Source: Paulownia fortunei (Eukaryota; Streptophyta; Magnoliopsida; Lamiales; Paulowniaceae). From it: 64,000 nucleotides of DNA. Below the pieces are notes generated by a model that searched no databases, was not told the origin of the DNA, and saw only the letters and a program-made list of their open reading frames with translations. Where the stretch lies: the NCBI GenBank assembly GCA_019321725.1, contig CM033108.1, positions 17,187,799 to 17,251,798 of the forward strand, in the 5' to 3' direction. The position numbers were made by a program, and so were the translations under genes. How positions within the stretch are numbered: position 1 is the first letter of the stretch; every line of letters starts with the position of its first letter. This document shows, piece after piece, positions 24,615 through 37,247 of this stretch.

Positions 24615-25436
24615 TTATGGTCCTACGGGACTTTTTGTTTAGGCAGAGCAGTATCATCAGCAACCACCTTGTCATCTTACTCGGGTACTGAAGGATTCAA
24701 CATCATAATATCCTCAACAAAGAAGCGCCCAATCTCCCTCAAGATGTGGCAACAATCACAAAAAGTAAGATTGTATATGTTCACTACTTCCTTAAATGAC
24801 AAGGAATCTTTATACTGCTCAACTTCGACTGCAAAGGACTTCCCCCTTTCAACTCAGGAAATATCTTCATGGAAGCTACCTCCTCAAATCATTTCTTCAA
24901 AGCAATATGCTTTAGAGCTAACTACTCAAACTCTTGCCGTATACGGGCAAGCTCCTTAGCACTTTTCTTTAGCCTCAAAAAATAGATTCTTTTAGGTTAG
25001 CCCTCTTCCGAGCTACCAAGGACACTAAAGTACTGGCCTACAAAGAAAATGAAACAAGCATAAAATTAGATGCTAAAAATTTCAAAGTGAATGATATATT
25101 AGGTGATAATAAACATAAGAAGAATTTTAGGCGAGCTGCATCTCCAACAATCAACTCATCACACTTTAGTTCGAGAGATCATAGAGTCGCTTAATGTCAT
25201 CCTCATTAGCAGCACTTCTTGTACAGGTCCACGCCAAACTAGTGTAATCAGTATCCTAGTAAGATTGGATGCTCTCAAGATGATTAATACCAAAACTAAA
25301 TACACCTTTACCTAATCCAAGGATGAGGTCATGTGATTTGTCTCTCCATCTTTTACTCTTTGAGGGGGGATGAGATACTTTAAAAGGAATTCCATCATTA
25401 TCTCCACACTTGTAAGAAGACACCTAAGATGATGAC
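24615..25436 (-). pseudogene. Tat2 antisense ORF (aORF), 3' half
   Basis: Tat/Retand elements can carry an ORF on the opposite strand between pol and the 3' LTR. This segment is the reverse complement, with many changes, of the C-terminal part of the fuller copy at about 54980-55827, including the ASRKRASL-like and acidic tail regions. The homology stops at ATGAC (25432-25436) against an Athila LTR. The missing 5' half matches 55946-56710. Confidence 0.6.
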
Positions 25437-27337
25437 TGCAAACCCAAGTGAAGGTTGTGTCAAGGAATAAATTTCTCGAGAGTCCAAGGTTGATCTATAG
25501 AGAAGTTGTTTGAAGTTTTCAGTATTATATTTCTAAAAAGATGGGATTTATGTGGTTTAGAATATAAAGAATTTCTTTTGCTATAACTAAGAAATCAAAG
25601 TAATAAAAGTACTGAATATTATGGATCCGCTCTTGAGTTTTGGATAGAGAAATGATTATTTATTTTTTGTATCTTATTTAAATGTCACTGTATCTTATCA
25701 AATAGCTCATGCATTAAGGTAATCATGATATTGTCTTATTGTTTGTAAATTATCTCTTACCCCCATACTTGTTTATGGGATCAAGTATTTATACATATTT
25801 TTGTCTACAACAAATCAATGTTTCACGTTAGCAGTTAGTGTAGTAGAACCACATAATAAGCTAAATAATCTCAAGTATTTATTGTGTCATTGGTGATACA
25901 TAAATCAAGAATCGCCACTAAACAAGAAAGGTTTTAATGCCAACACTTATTTATGGGATTAAGTATTTATGCATACCATTTTCTACAATAAATCAAGATT
26001 TCATTTTAACAGTCGGTATAGTAGAATCGTATAATAAGCTAAATAAACTCAAATATTTGTTGTGTCATTGATGATACATAATAAAAAATTACCACAAAAT
26101 AAGGAGGCTTTTAACGCTGACACATATATATAGGATTAAGTATTTATGCACACCTTTGTCTACACCAATCAAGGTTTCACATTAGTAGTCGGTGGAGTAG
26201 AATCGTACAATAAGCAAAATGAACCTAAGTATTTATTGTACCATTGGTGATACATAAATCAAGAATAATCACATAACAAGGAGGGTTTTAATCAAACATT
26301 AAAATAATAATATAATACACCTAAACATTATACACCTTTATAACCATTCCTCTTCCTACATCAAGAGGTTCAACCTTTCTCCTCAACTAAATAAATTTAG
26401 AAAAACATAATGAAAAATGATTAGAAATAGAAGAGAAACTAGAGAATATATTTCAATTACTATTAGAAAACTTAGCCTAAAGAAAGAACAATAAAACTTT
26501 TTTTCCCCTTTTAAGGGGTTTTTTTTTATGTCTTGAATGACATTCAAGAGCCCCTATTTATAGTAGAAGAGTGTCTCAATTGACATATCCACTCCAAATG
26601 CACTCCAAATTAACTTCAAATGTGCTCTAAATTCATATGTCCTTTTTAGATCCGATTTTTTGTCACACATTTTTCTTCATGAAATCAACTAATTTTGGAA
26701 AGCTACAGATCAATATGAAAGTTGTTTATATGTTTGTTAGCTTCATTTTTCAACTTGAATCACCTAATTCCAACTACTAGAGAGAAAGTTATGCTTGGTT
26801 TAAAGAAATATGTCAGTCTAGATTGATTATTTCCAATGCACACAAATAGACGATTTTTTTGCTATAATAATGGCTGAATTAGGTTAAGCTTTCAATAACA
26901 AAGTTGTAGATCTATCTCTTGCTTTCAAATGAAGCAAGATTCAGGTCCACAGGGTTTTTGAGCATAGATTTATACCCAAAATACAAAAATTGCACAAGTT
27001 TGGAAACATGCTTATTTTGAATTTAATGTAAGCCCAACAATCACTTGCAAAATTCAAGTGATTTTTTGCATATATTTTAATCGACACATGATGGACTTAG
27101 ACAAAAATGACCATTTTCTTCTAATTGTGATACTTATTTAATCCAATGAAATATTATCTCCCAACATGCTCAATAAACATATTGTCTTCTTTAGTTTTAT
27201 TTTGGTTCCTTTTGATCTCTATTTGTTCATTAAATCCCTAACACAAAATATTAATAAAACTATAATATTAACAAAAAATAAAGAAAGGAAAGTATAAAGG
27301 GTTTTATACAAAAATAGATCAAAATATGCACTTATCA
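25437..27337 (-). repeat. 3' LTR of Athila AB (LTR D), with three 177-bp units
   Basis: Reverse-strand LTR from TGATAAGTGC (27337) to GGGTTTGCA (25437), 1.90 kb. It seems to lack the last ~15 bp (ending TAGCA) seen in B and C'. Three tandem units occupy 25755-25931, 25932-26108 and 26109-26285. It shares with B the AAGTGATT...AATCACTT repeat (about 27030-27065), absent from A and C LTRs. The internal 3' region and PPT hairpin follow at 27338, so this is a 3' LTR. Confidence 0.8.
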
Positions 27338-29035
27338 AATTCTCCTACACTTAACCCTTGCTCGTCCTCGAGCAAGCCTAAAACAAACCTAAATTAATCC
27401 ATTTTTGTAGGAAATCATTATTGCATTTAGCATATGAAACAAGCCTTTGAATCCCTAGGTGACTCATAAAGAATGAGTTATAGTCTTATGAGAGTTTCCA
27501 GTGATAATACACACAAACACCTATGATAACTAATTTCCACCATTATTCTTACGAAGCAACAAAGTAATGTGGAAATAAAATCAAATAAGTGTTTAATCTA
27601 ACCTTTAGTCATTCAAAAGTGAATACATTTCTACAATAAGCATACTCAAGTATGTGTGTAAATAGTTAATGTCAATAGTAACGAAATCATACATACTTCA
27701 AACAAGTGAAATTTCATAGAACCTCACAAAAACCATCACCTAATCTCTAATGGAACAGATAAATATTATAGTTTCTTCATTTAGTACAAATCTCCATTTC
27801 ATTGAAGACACCACACAAAATCAAAAGGTCTTCAACAAAGGTTGTAATGGGGCCAATGTGTAGAGATGTGACTAAGAAATAAAAGAATAGGATGCAGTAG
27901 AGGTTCTAAAAACATCATAGAATTAGAGATATAGAGTTTGTCAATAAAGAATTCTCACACTCTGCGAATCTCAACATCGGAGCCTATTATTATTGAATTG
28001 CACCCCTCTTTATCTTACTTATTGATTTTATAACATCTCATTTTTAGTTGCAACTCATAATATTTTAAACACTTTGCAATGTTTTTTTTTTGTTTTTTTA
28101 TTTTTTATTTTTTAAGGGAAACTCCCCCACACTTATCTTTTATTCCAACCCAAATTTATTTTGCAAGCTCACTTTGTCAATGGAATGTCTCTTAAGATAC
28201 AAATCATTTTTAATACAAATAATAGTGTATTTAAGCTAGGTAAGAAGATATGATTAGCATAGAAAAGGGCTTATTTATTGAAAGGCTCAAAGTGGCTCAC
28301 TATGGTGGATGTTTTCCTAGAACATCACATGGAGAGCAAACTGATTTCGCCATGGTTCCTTAATTATTTTTCAAGTGGTGCTCAATAAGTCGTTCACCTC
28401 GATAGACCAAAAGAAAAAGTTCTAACACTCAACCACTACATGTCGAAAATCTAAGTGATGATTAAAACGAGAGCATAAGAACTACCTATTTTGACATGTT
28501 TGTCTCCATATCGAATAACCTAACTATTTGTGCAAAAAGATTTGAGAATAATTATCATAAAAATATATTAAGCAAAGACAATATCAAAGTCAAAACAACA
28601 CTCATCATCAATCAAACCACATTATTCATTAATCATTGAAGTTGGAAGAACATCTATGACTAAAAAAATTGATAATTCACAAACTTTGGTTAAAAACTTC
28701 ACACCCTTACCATGTTATGTTAAAAAAAAAAGTAATAATGTGTCTCAAGAGTGTTGCAGTTACCCTTTACTTTGCCACCTTTTTCATATTTTCAACAAAC
28801 CCAAAAGAAAACATGCTTGAAGTTTTAAAAAAAACTAGAAAAATGCATATTGAACACACAAGACATGATATCAACTATCCCCTCCTCCAACGTAATCGAG
28901 ACATTGCCATCATTAATGAAAATAGATAGGAAAGTAGAGTTTAGAAGATATTATTTGAAATACGACTTATTGGAAAATAAATCTAAAACAACACAATATA
29001 TATACACTATTATTTGAAACCATAAATGATAAATT
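27338..29035 (-). repeat. Athila AB 3' region (post-LOG), copy 2
   Basis: Noncoding. It runs from the LOG stop to the LTR and matches 37248-38888 of Athila C throughout. Near the LTR (27338-27360) minus-strand AAGGGTTAAGTGTAGGAGAATT is the likely polypurine tract. Several short ORFs here (for example 28669-28929 plus) are shadows of this repeated region. Confidence 0.75.
27357..27376 (-). other. Hairpin next to the polypurine tract, Athila AB
   Basis: Perfect 8-bp stem CTTGCTCG/CGAGCAAG with a 4-nt loop, 19 bp from the LTR. The same hairpin is at 38850-38869 in Athila C in the same position. Confidence 0.7.
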
Positions 29036-29703
29036 TTACAAGTTGAGAGTCAAATTCATTTGCATTTTCGATCATTGTCCCTATTGGACCAATCTATGTG
29101 AGATAAGGTTGGATCAGGTTATGGCACATATGCTATAAGTTAATCAATCAATTGGTCAGGTGTTAGAGTAGAAATGAGAATTTATCTCGGAGATGATAAA
29201 ATAATTTTTTTTTCTATAGCATGATATACAAAAGATAGCAAACCATCAAAGAAATAATTAACATTAAGAATACCTATAGGTTTTTGGTGAATGTTGAGTT
29301 CTGCCCAAGAGACAACTTGAAATAATTTCTCAAGTGTACCAAAACCACCAAGTAGGGTTATGACCACATCTACATTGTTTAACATATTCGGCATTTTATC
29401 TTGAATAAGTGATATTTTTACCTCATCTGTGATGGTAATACTTGTGATATTCTATACTATTAAAGGTTTTGAGATAACTCCAAAAACTTTGACTTTTCCT
29501 ACATGAGCAGAAGTAGCAACACTTTCCATTAACCCCAAACTGCCTTCCCTATACATTAAATAAATTTTTCTTTCTGCTAAATTTCTACCAAGGTTACTAG
29601 CTACCCCTATAAACTCACAATTTTTTTGTGGATTAGTTCTACAAGAGACATAAATACAGTTGAACTTGCGAGTGGCACACCCTTCTATTTTTATTTTTTT
29701 CAT
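29036..29703 (-). pseudogene. LOG-like cytokinin phosphoribohydrolase pseudogene, copy 2
   Basis: The best-preserved frame of the three. From ATG 29703 (MKKIKIEGCATRKFNCIYV) one frame stays open through GVISKPLIV, a single TAG at about 29452, and on to SSPR (29182), a TAA, then the tail to TAA 29036. There are no introns. The first motif is damaged (MYREGSLGLME instead of YGGGxxGLMG) and so is the second ([11 protein letters not shown] instead of PGGxGTxxE), so it could not be active even without stops. DNA upstream is shared with copy 1 back to the C/C' insertion point. Plant LOG genes usually have several introns, so this arrangement points to an mRNA-derived capture. Confidence 0.8.
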
Positions 29704-30010
29704 TTTTTTTAAAAATAAGTTATACAAAAATAGAGTAAGTACAGTGCTATTTATTAAGGCGTGAATAGGGAATGCATTTATTGTAACTTTTTTTCTTTTG
29801 TCAGAAAGGTTGAAAATAAGGTTACAAAGTTTGAAAAAAAATTAACTACTACACGTGAATTATACGTAGTTGTGACTGTAGCTCACATTTTCTTCCAATT
29901 TTATGTTTAGTAATGGATTAAACGCCCTCTATAGATCAAGGATATGCTTCCCATCCAATTTTCTTATAAACTAGCAAACATGGTCTTTTAATGTTAGATT
30001 CCTAAGACTA
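29704..30010 (-). pseudogene. Upstream spacer and ORF X 3' part, copy 2
   Basis: Reverse complement of 19430-19737: first the LOG leader with AATAAATAG and CACGTG, then the last ~55 codons of ORF X. It ends with GACTA (30006-30010) against the LTR of Athila C, the target duplicate that pairs with TAGTC at 14806 and 19430. Confidence 0.6.
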
Positions 30011-31563
30011 TGGTAAGTGTATATTTTGATATATTTATATATCAAATCCTTTATACTTTTCGTAATTTATTCTTGTTATAATTATTATTGTATTAATGTT
30101 TTGCGTTAGGAATCAATAAACAAAAAAGAGCCAAAAGAGCCAAAATAAAATCGAAGAAGACAACATATATCATGAGCAAATTAGGAGAGAATATTTCATT
30201 GTATCAAAAGAAGCATGTTTCCAAACTTATGCAGTTTTAGTATTTTGGGCTTAACTCCATGATCAAAAGTCCTATGGACGTAGATCTTACTTTATTTGAA
30301 AGCAAATAGATAGAACTACAAATTTTCTGTTGGAGGCTCAGCCCAATTCAGTCTTTATTATTGCAAAAAATTATACAAAATGGATCACTAAAAATTAGGA
30401 TTATAGTTCAGCCTAGTCCTGACTTATTTTACCAATAGTTCATATCTCTAAAGCCCAAATTGATTTTGGACTGAAATTTGGATATATTATACAAAAGAGG
30501 TAAATAAACAAGCTTTTTGAAGACAAAATTATGAGAAAATATGTTAAAATGGTAAAAACATATGTTGCAATGTGTTGCTAATATTAAAGGATGACTCTTG
30601 AACATGATTTGATAATTTGACCATATATTTATCATCCAGCAACCAAATTTGACAAATGATATATATGAAAATATATCGATACAGAAAGATCTACAACTGT
30701 TGTTCCTTACTCATCATTAAGATCTAACTATAGCTAACCTAAAAATGCAATTCAATCGAATATGTGAGAATTTAGAGAGTTTGGTGTAACAACTTACCAA
30801 CTCTTGGCAACTAGCACACCACTTATTTAATCCTGCATTATATGCTTAGCCTCTAGCATACTCCAAGTACTATAACTAAACTATGTATTTAGCTTGTAAG
30901 GGTGAGGGGGATAGAGGGTTTCTTTAGACTAAGTTTTCTAGTAGTAATATATGTTGTATTAAGGACAGAAAATATTTAAGTATGTTGTATTATTATTGAG
31001 TTTTGTTCTAAATCCTACCTATTTTGTGGTAATTCTTAATTTGTATATCACCAATAGCATAACAAATATTTAGGTTCATTTAGCTAGATGTTTAATTTTA
31101 CTACACCAACCGCTAATGTGAAACATTGATTTGTTGTAAACAAAGGTGTGCATGAATACTTGATCTCATAAATAAGTGTTGACGTTAAGAGATAATTTGC
31201 AAATAGTAAGACAATATCATGATTAGCTTATTGCATGAACTATTTGATAATATATTCCTATTGGAACCTTCATAATGTATGGATTCCAATAGTGGTAATT
31301 AAAAAAGGTAAAATGAATAAATAATTATTTCTTTATCCAAAACTCAAGAGTGGATCCCTAATCCTCAATACTTTTATTACTTTGGGTTTTTTTTAGTTAC
31401 AATATATATTATTTTTTTATATATTCTGAATCACATAAACTTATTTTTTTTAAATTTTAATCTCGAATTCTTCAAATAATTTTCCTATGTATCGTCCTCG
31501 AACTTACAAGAATTTTTTTACTTAACATAACTGGTACTTAAGTTTGCCACCTTAAAGTTGTAG
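30011..31563 (+). repeat. 5' LTR of Athila C
   Basis: Starts TGGTAAGTGT (first bases of TGATAAGTGC, one change) and ends near ...GTTGTAGCA (31565) or ...TTTGCCA (31548). It holds one 177-bp unit (about 31011-31187). The 3' LTR copy at 38889 is truncated. Confidence 0.8.
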
Positions 31564-31571
31564 CAAGTTTT

Positions 31572-31589
31572 TGGCGCCGTTGCGAGGAA
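31572..31589 (+). other. Primer binding site of Athila C
   Basis: TGGCGCCGTTGCGAGGAA; matches the tRNA-Asp type PBS of element A for the first 12 bases, then has changes. It lies a few bases after the LTR end and before gag. Confidence 0.8.
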
Positions 31590-31758
31590 GGCAAGGTAAG
31601 TGTTCATGTTTTATAAATATTTTTAAATATAGTATGTCTATTGTCTTTATAGATATATGGTTATATAGTATTGCAGTCATAATTCTCGATGTTTAGTTAT
31701 AAATAATTTTAAAAATTTGTTTGAAAATTTATTTGAATCATCTCCACACACTTCGACC

Positions 31759-33357
31759 ATGGCTGAAAATGAAAGTGTCTGAGATAAAAATGAGAATCAA
31801 GAGGTGCGTACCATGTGTTATTACTTGCAACTTCCTCAAAGTTATTCTCCTTCTTATTTTATTTTTCTCTCAATGCAAATAACTTTCGATTCAAGCCATG
31901 TATGATCCCTTTACTTCCTAATTTTAATGGTTTAGACTTTGAAAGCCCTTACTTACATCTAAAAGAATTTGATAAATTATGTGCCACTTTTGATGATCAA
32001 ACTTGCACAAATGAGATTGTGAAGCTCAAATTATTTCTATTTTCTTTGAAAGATAAAGCAAAAACTTGGGTTAATTCTTTAAAACCTAGGTCAATTAGCA
32101 CTTGGCAAGAAATGTAAGATGAATTTTTGAAAAAAATTATTTACAACTCATAAAACTATTATTTTGAAAAGACAAATTCAAATTTTTTTTTGAAAATTCT
32201 AATGAAACTTTTATTCAATATTGGGAAAGATTTAAAAATTTGTTGAATTCATGTTCACATCACTATTTTGAAAAATGGCGCTCAATTAGTTTCTTTTATG
32301 AAGGTTTAACTCCAAAAATAAAATAATTGTTGAAACAATGTGTAATGGTGAGTTTCTTGATAAAGAACCTAATGAAGGCCTAGAATATTTAGATCATTTG
32401 GCAGAAAACTCTCAATCATGGCATAGTGTTAATTCTTTTGAAGGTTCGATTAGATCTAATCTTATTAATAGTAATAAAGAAAAATATTACCTTAGTCAAG
32501 AAGATGATAATGAAGGCCTAGAATATTTAGATCATTTGGCAGAAAACTCTCAATCATGGCATAGTGTTAATTCTTTTGAAGGTTCGATTAGATCTAATCT
32601 TATTAATAGTAATAAAGAAAAATATTACCTTAGTCAAGAAGATGATCTAAATGCTAGGAGTGCTAGTTTAACAAGGAAAGTTGAGGTCATGGAACTTAAA
32701 AAAGTAAAGGACATCAAATCTGTGCAAGAGGAAGAAGTTTATAGCAATTGTGAACTTTTGGGACACTCCAACATTGAATGTCCAAACATTCCAGAACATG
32801 CAAATTTCATGAACACATACATTTCCATTCACCATATTCTGAAACTTACAATCCATAATGGAGAAATCATCCCAATTTTAGTTGGCAAGATGATAATCGT
32901 TCTCAACTGCTACATTCACAAAAACCACCAAACTTTTATTCTTATCCAACTCCACATATAGAATCCCTTGAGGAGACTTTGCAAGCATTTATGCATGAAC
33001 AAACAAGCATCAATAATCAAACTTCACAAGCCATTAATGAGATCAAAATCACACTTTCAACACTGACAGTTTCTTTGCGTACTCATGAAAAAGGTAAATT
33101 TCCTGCTCAACCTCAACTTAATCCTCTCACTTAGTGCCATGTTTCTTCTTCAAGTGAAAATTCACTCAAGAAGACGAATTCGATCACAACTCTTCAAAAT
33201 AAAAAAAGTTATTGATAAGACTATTCATCCTAAGGAGAAAGTTTCTAATCCAGCTCTAGAATTGAAGAATGGAAATAGTTTTGAAGATGAAGGTAAGCTT
33301 GAAAATGATGAAAAACAAAAATATTTACATCCAACACCCTTTCATCAAAGATTATAA
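31759..33357 (+). pseudogene. gag: Athila C gag with exact 138-bp internal duplication
   Basis: Starts at ATGGCTGAAAATGAAAG (31759). The capsid core is at 31815-32117 (YLHLKEFDKLCATFDDQ, LFSLKDKAKTWVNSL). After frameshifts near 32117-32330 a 207-codon frame (32338-32961) carries FLDKEPNEGLEYLDHLAENS. That 46-codon block is repeated head to tail without a difference (32371-32508, 32509-32646). The zinc knuckle has lost its first Cys (YSNCELLGHSNIEC). Further frames at 33085-33357 are the C-terminus. Confidence 0.85.
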
Positions 33358-33360
33358 GTA

Positions 33361-36300
33361 ACTCAGAAATTGAACTCAAATGCTGAAATCTTTGAAGTTT
33401 TTAAACAAGTCAAGACTAATAATCCATTGTTGGATGCAATCAAGTAAGTTCGTGGTTATGCCGAATTCTTGAATATTTGTGTATAATCAAAAGAAAACAT
33501 CATGTACAAAAGAAGGCATTTTTAACTGAGAGTGTTAGTTCAATTATTCAACAATTCATTCCACCTAAGCACAAAGATCCAGGTTTTCCAACCATTTCAT
33601 ATACCATAGAAAACACTAGAATAAAGCATGTTTTACTTGATCTTGGTGCTAGTGTCAATCTTCTATCTTTCTCAATTTATGAACAGATAGGTTTGGAGAA
33701 CTTAAAACAACTTATGTTGTACTCAAACTAGCTAACCATTTGATTAAAGTTCCAAAGGGAGTAGTAGACATGTGTTGGTATAAATTGATAAGTTTTACTT
33801 TCCAATTGATTTCATTATTTTAGACACAGAGCCTGTTGCACAAACACATACACAAATTCCTATCATTTTGGGTCATCCTTTTTTTGCAACTTCAAATGCT
33901 TTGATCAATTGTAGAAATGGTATTTTGAAGTTATTATTTGGAAATATAACTTTATAACTAAATGTGTTTAATGTTTGTAAGCAACCAACAGAATATGTCG
34001 AAGTACAGGGAGTGGATTCAATCGACGAACTTGTTCATGAATACTTTACTACCACTAAATCTTCAAATACTTTGGAGACTTGTTTTGAAAGTGAAAGTAT
34101 TTGTAAAAAGCCATATGCTAATACTCTCTTTGAATTTTTGCATATACAAGAAAAATATTTTTGGAAGCCCAGATTTGAAGAACTTTAATCATCAACAGTA
34201 AAATCTATTCCATCAAGTATTAAAACTCCCATGGTTAATTTAAAACCTTTGCCAGTTGATTTGAATACTCTTTCTTGGGTGAAAATGAGACTTTTCCAAT
34301 AATAATTTCTTCCAAATTTAATGCATCTCAAGAAGCTAAGTTGATCGAAACTCTGAAATTACATAAGAATGCTTTACGATGGACCATTGCAGACATTAAA
34401 GGTATTAGTCCTTTATTTGCACACATAACATCTATCTAAAGGAAAATGCTAAATCTTCTAGAGAAATGCAATGAAGGCTAAATCCTAATATCAAAGAAGT
34501 AGTAAGGAATGAAGTCATTAAACTTTTAGATAATGAAATCATTTATCCTATTTCTGATAGTGAATGAGTAAGTCCTACTCAAGTTGTACCTAAAAAATTT
34601 GGAGTTACTAAAGTCAAGAATGATAATGATGAATTAATTCCAACTATGAATGTTACTGGTTGGCGAATGTGCATTGACTACAGGAAATTCAAATCAGTTA
34701 CAAGAAAAGATCATTTTTCATTACTTTTCATGGATCAAATCTTAGAAAGAGTTACGGGATATGAATTTTACTGCTTTTTAGATGCATATTCTGGGTATAA
34801 TCAAATTGCAATTACACTTGAAGATCAAGAAAAAACAACTTTTACATGTCCTTTTGGTACTTTTGCATATCGAAGGATGTCTTTTGGATTATGTAATGCA
34901 CCAGCTACATTCCAACGATACATGCTTAGTATTTTTAGTGACATGGTTGAATGTTTTCTTGAAGTCTTCTTGGATGATTTTTTTATTTTTGGTAATTCAT
35001 TTGACGATTGCTTATCTAATTTAGAAAAAAAATTGATCAGGTGTAAAGAAAATAATTTTGTACTCAATTGGGAGAAATGTCATTTCATGGTAACATCTGA
35101 TATTATTCTTGAACACATTATTTCATCAAAAGGAATTGAGGTTCACAAATCTAAAATTGAGTTAATTACCAATTTGCCAATACCTTAGACTGTGAAGGAG
35201 GCAAGATTATTTTTAGAACATGTTGGATTTTATAGAAGATTTATCAAAGATTTTAGTATAATCTCTAAACCTTTGTGTAATCTTCTAACAAAAGACACTA
35301 TTTTTAAATGGACTGAAAATTGTGAAAATGATTTTGTTAAGCTTAAAAGCATGCTTATATCTGCTCCAATTATGCAACCTCCAGATTGGACTTTACCTTT
35401 AGAAATAATGTGTGATGCTAGTGCCTATGTTATTGGAGTTGTCTTGGGACAAAGAAAATATAAGAAACCATATGTTATTTACTATGCAAGTAAAATTTTA
35501 AATAATGTTCAATTAAATTATTCAATAACTGAAAAAAATTACATGTTGCAGTTTTTGCATTGGACAAATTTAGATCTTATCTCATTGGCTCACCAGTTGT
35601 TGTTTTTAGTGATCATGCAAGTTAAAAATATTTTTTGACAAAAAAAGATGACAAACCTAGATTGATTAGGACAGATGCTATCGCATTGGAACTCTCAAGA
35701 CAAAAAAAAGTTTTTGACTAAGCTAAAAAACTTCTATTGGGATGATCCATACCTATTCAAATGCTCTCCTAATCAAATCTTTCAAGGATGTGTGTCTGAC
35801 AATGAGATAGGTAATATTGTTAAATTTTGTCATTAAGAGTCATGTGGTGGTCATTTTTCAGCAAAGAAAACTGCTACAAAATCTTTTAATGTGGATTTTA
35901 TTGGCCAACTCTTGTCAAAGATACTTACACTTTCTACAAAAGTTGTGAAAATTGTCAAAAGTTAGGGTCCATTTTAAAGGGAAATATGATACCCCTATAC
36001 CCTATCCTAGTGATTAAAATCTTTGACTGTTGGGTATTGACTTTATGGGACCATTTCCATTATTATTTGGTTTTCTTTACATATTGGTTGCCATAGATTA
36101 TGTTTCAAAATAGATCAAGGCAATTCCATGTCGAAACAATGATCACAAAATAATGATAATTTTTTTTAAAGAAAATATTTCAAGTCGATTTGGAATTCCT
36201 CGATCTATTATCAGTGATGGGGGAAAATATTTTTGTAACAAAGTTTTTGAAACTTTAATGAGAAAATATAGAATCATACATAAATTTACAACCCCTTATC

Positions 36301-36880
36301 ACCCTCAGACAAATGGACAAGTTGAATTTGCAAATAAGGAGATAAAACAAATTTTAGGAAAAATAGTTAACCCAAACCATAAAGATTGGTCTCTTAGACT
36401 TACCGATACACTTTGGGCATATAGAACTACTTTCAAAACATCATTAGGCATGTCTCCTTATAGGATAGTTTATGGAAAACCTTATCAAATCAATGAACTT
36501 CAATCTTGATAAAGCTTCAAAATTGCGCAAATTGCAAATCAATGAACTTCGAGAATTGAGAAATGATGCATATGAGAAATCTAAAATTTATAAAGCAAGA
36601 ATCAAAGATTTTCATTATGATAAAATTTCAAGAAAATATTTGAGGTTGGTTAAAAGGGTTTGCTTTATAATTCTCAATTGTATTTGTTTCTTGAAAAATT
36701 GAGATTAAGGTGGAGTGGTTTTTTGTTGTAAAAAAGGTATACTCTTATGGGGCGATTAACATTGATAATCCTAGAAATTGTAACATATTCAAAGTAAATG
36801 GACAAAGGGTTAAACCATTTCTAGAAAATAAATTTTCACAAAAGAAAATTATTTTTCTTTCTAACCCTTGTTATGATTAG
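33361..36880 (+). pseudogene. pol: Athila C pol: protease, RT, RNase H, integrase
   Basis: Domains follow the Ty3/gypsy order. Protease: LLDLGASVNLL (about 33632) in the frame 33477-33731. RT: frame 34646-35188 with GWRMCIDYRK, FLDAYSGYNQ, SFGLCNAPATFQR and FLDDF (the FMDD variant). RNase H: 35192-35638 with FYRRFI and CDAS. Integrase: a zinc-finger region near 35830-35950, then GIDFMGPF (first Asp, about 36030), ISDGGKYF (second Asp) and GQVEFANKEIK (Glu) in 36153-36509, so the DDE residues can all be seen. Stops and frameshifts between domains make it a pseudogene. The C-terminal tail reaches about 36880, directly before the LOG fragment. Confidence 0.9.
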
Positions 36881-36888
36881 TTTTAGGA

Positions 36889-37247
36889 ATGCTTAACATG
36901 TTGAACACTGTAGATGCATTCATCATTCTATGTAGCGATTTTGGTACACTAGAGGAATTATTCCAAATTGTCTCTTGGGCACAACTCAACATTCACAAAA
37001 AACCTATAGGTATTCTTAATGTTAATGGTTTCTATGATGGTTTGCTATCCTTTGTAGATCATGCTGTGGAAAAAAATGTATTTCACCGTCTGTGAAAAGA
37101 ATCCTCATTTCTACTCTGACACCTGACCAACTAATTGATCAACTTCTAGCATATGTGTTAGAACCTGATCCAGCCTTAGCTTATGTGGATTGGTCCAACA
37201 AGGACAATGGTAAAAAATGCAAAATGAATTTGGCTCGTAGTTTATGA
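36889..37247 (+). pseudogene. LOG-like fragment in Athila C, copy 3 (C-terminal half)
   Basis: Starts at the equivalent of [11 protein letters not shown] and covers the second half of the LOG fold: [38 protein letters not shown], then after a frameshift near 37085 the tail DQLIDQLLAYV...DPALAYVDWSNKD and a stop at 37245-37247. PGGxGTxxE reads CSDFGTLEE, so the loop glycines are lost. It lies 10 bp after the end of the integrase tail, so it is clearly inside the element. The N-terminal half with GGGxxGLMG is absent. Confidence 0.8.

Noticed and set aside
24027..25315. Plus-strand ORFs at 24027, 24531 and 25103 as host genes
   Set aside because: They lie in Tat2 untranslated sequence and opposite the antisense ORF; no motifs, and Tat1 and the other aORF copies do not keep these frames.
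21561..25436. Tat2 as a simple insertion into an Athila 3' region
   Set aside because: The Athila 3' region does not resume on the other side (an LTR in the other orientation does), and Tat2 begins mid-RT rather than at an LTR.
34782..35067. 80-codon ORFs on both strands over the RT of Athila C
   Set aside because: Shadows of the RT frame 34646-35188; the same shadows appear at 514-769 over the RT of Athila A.
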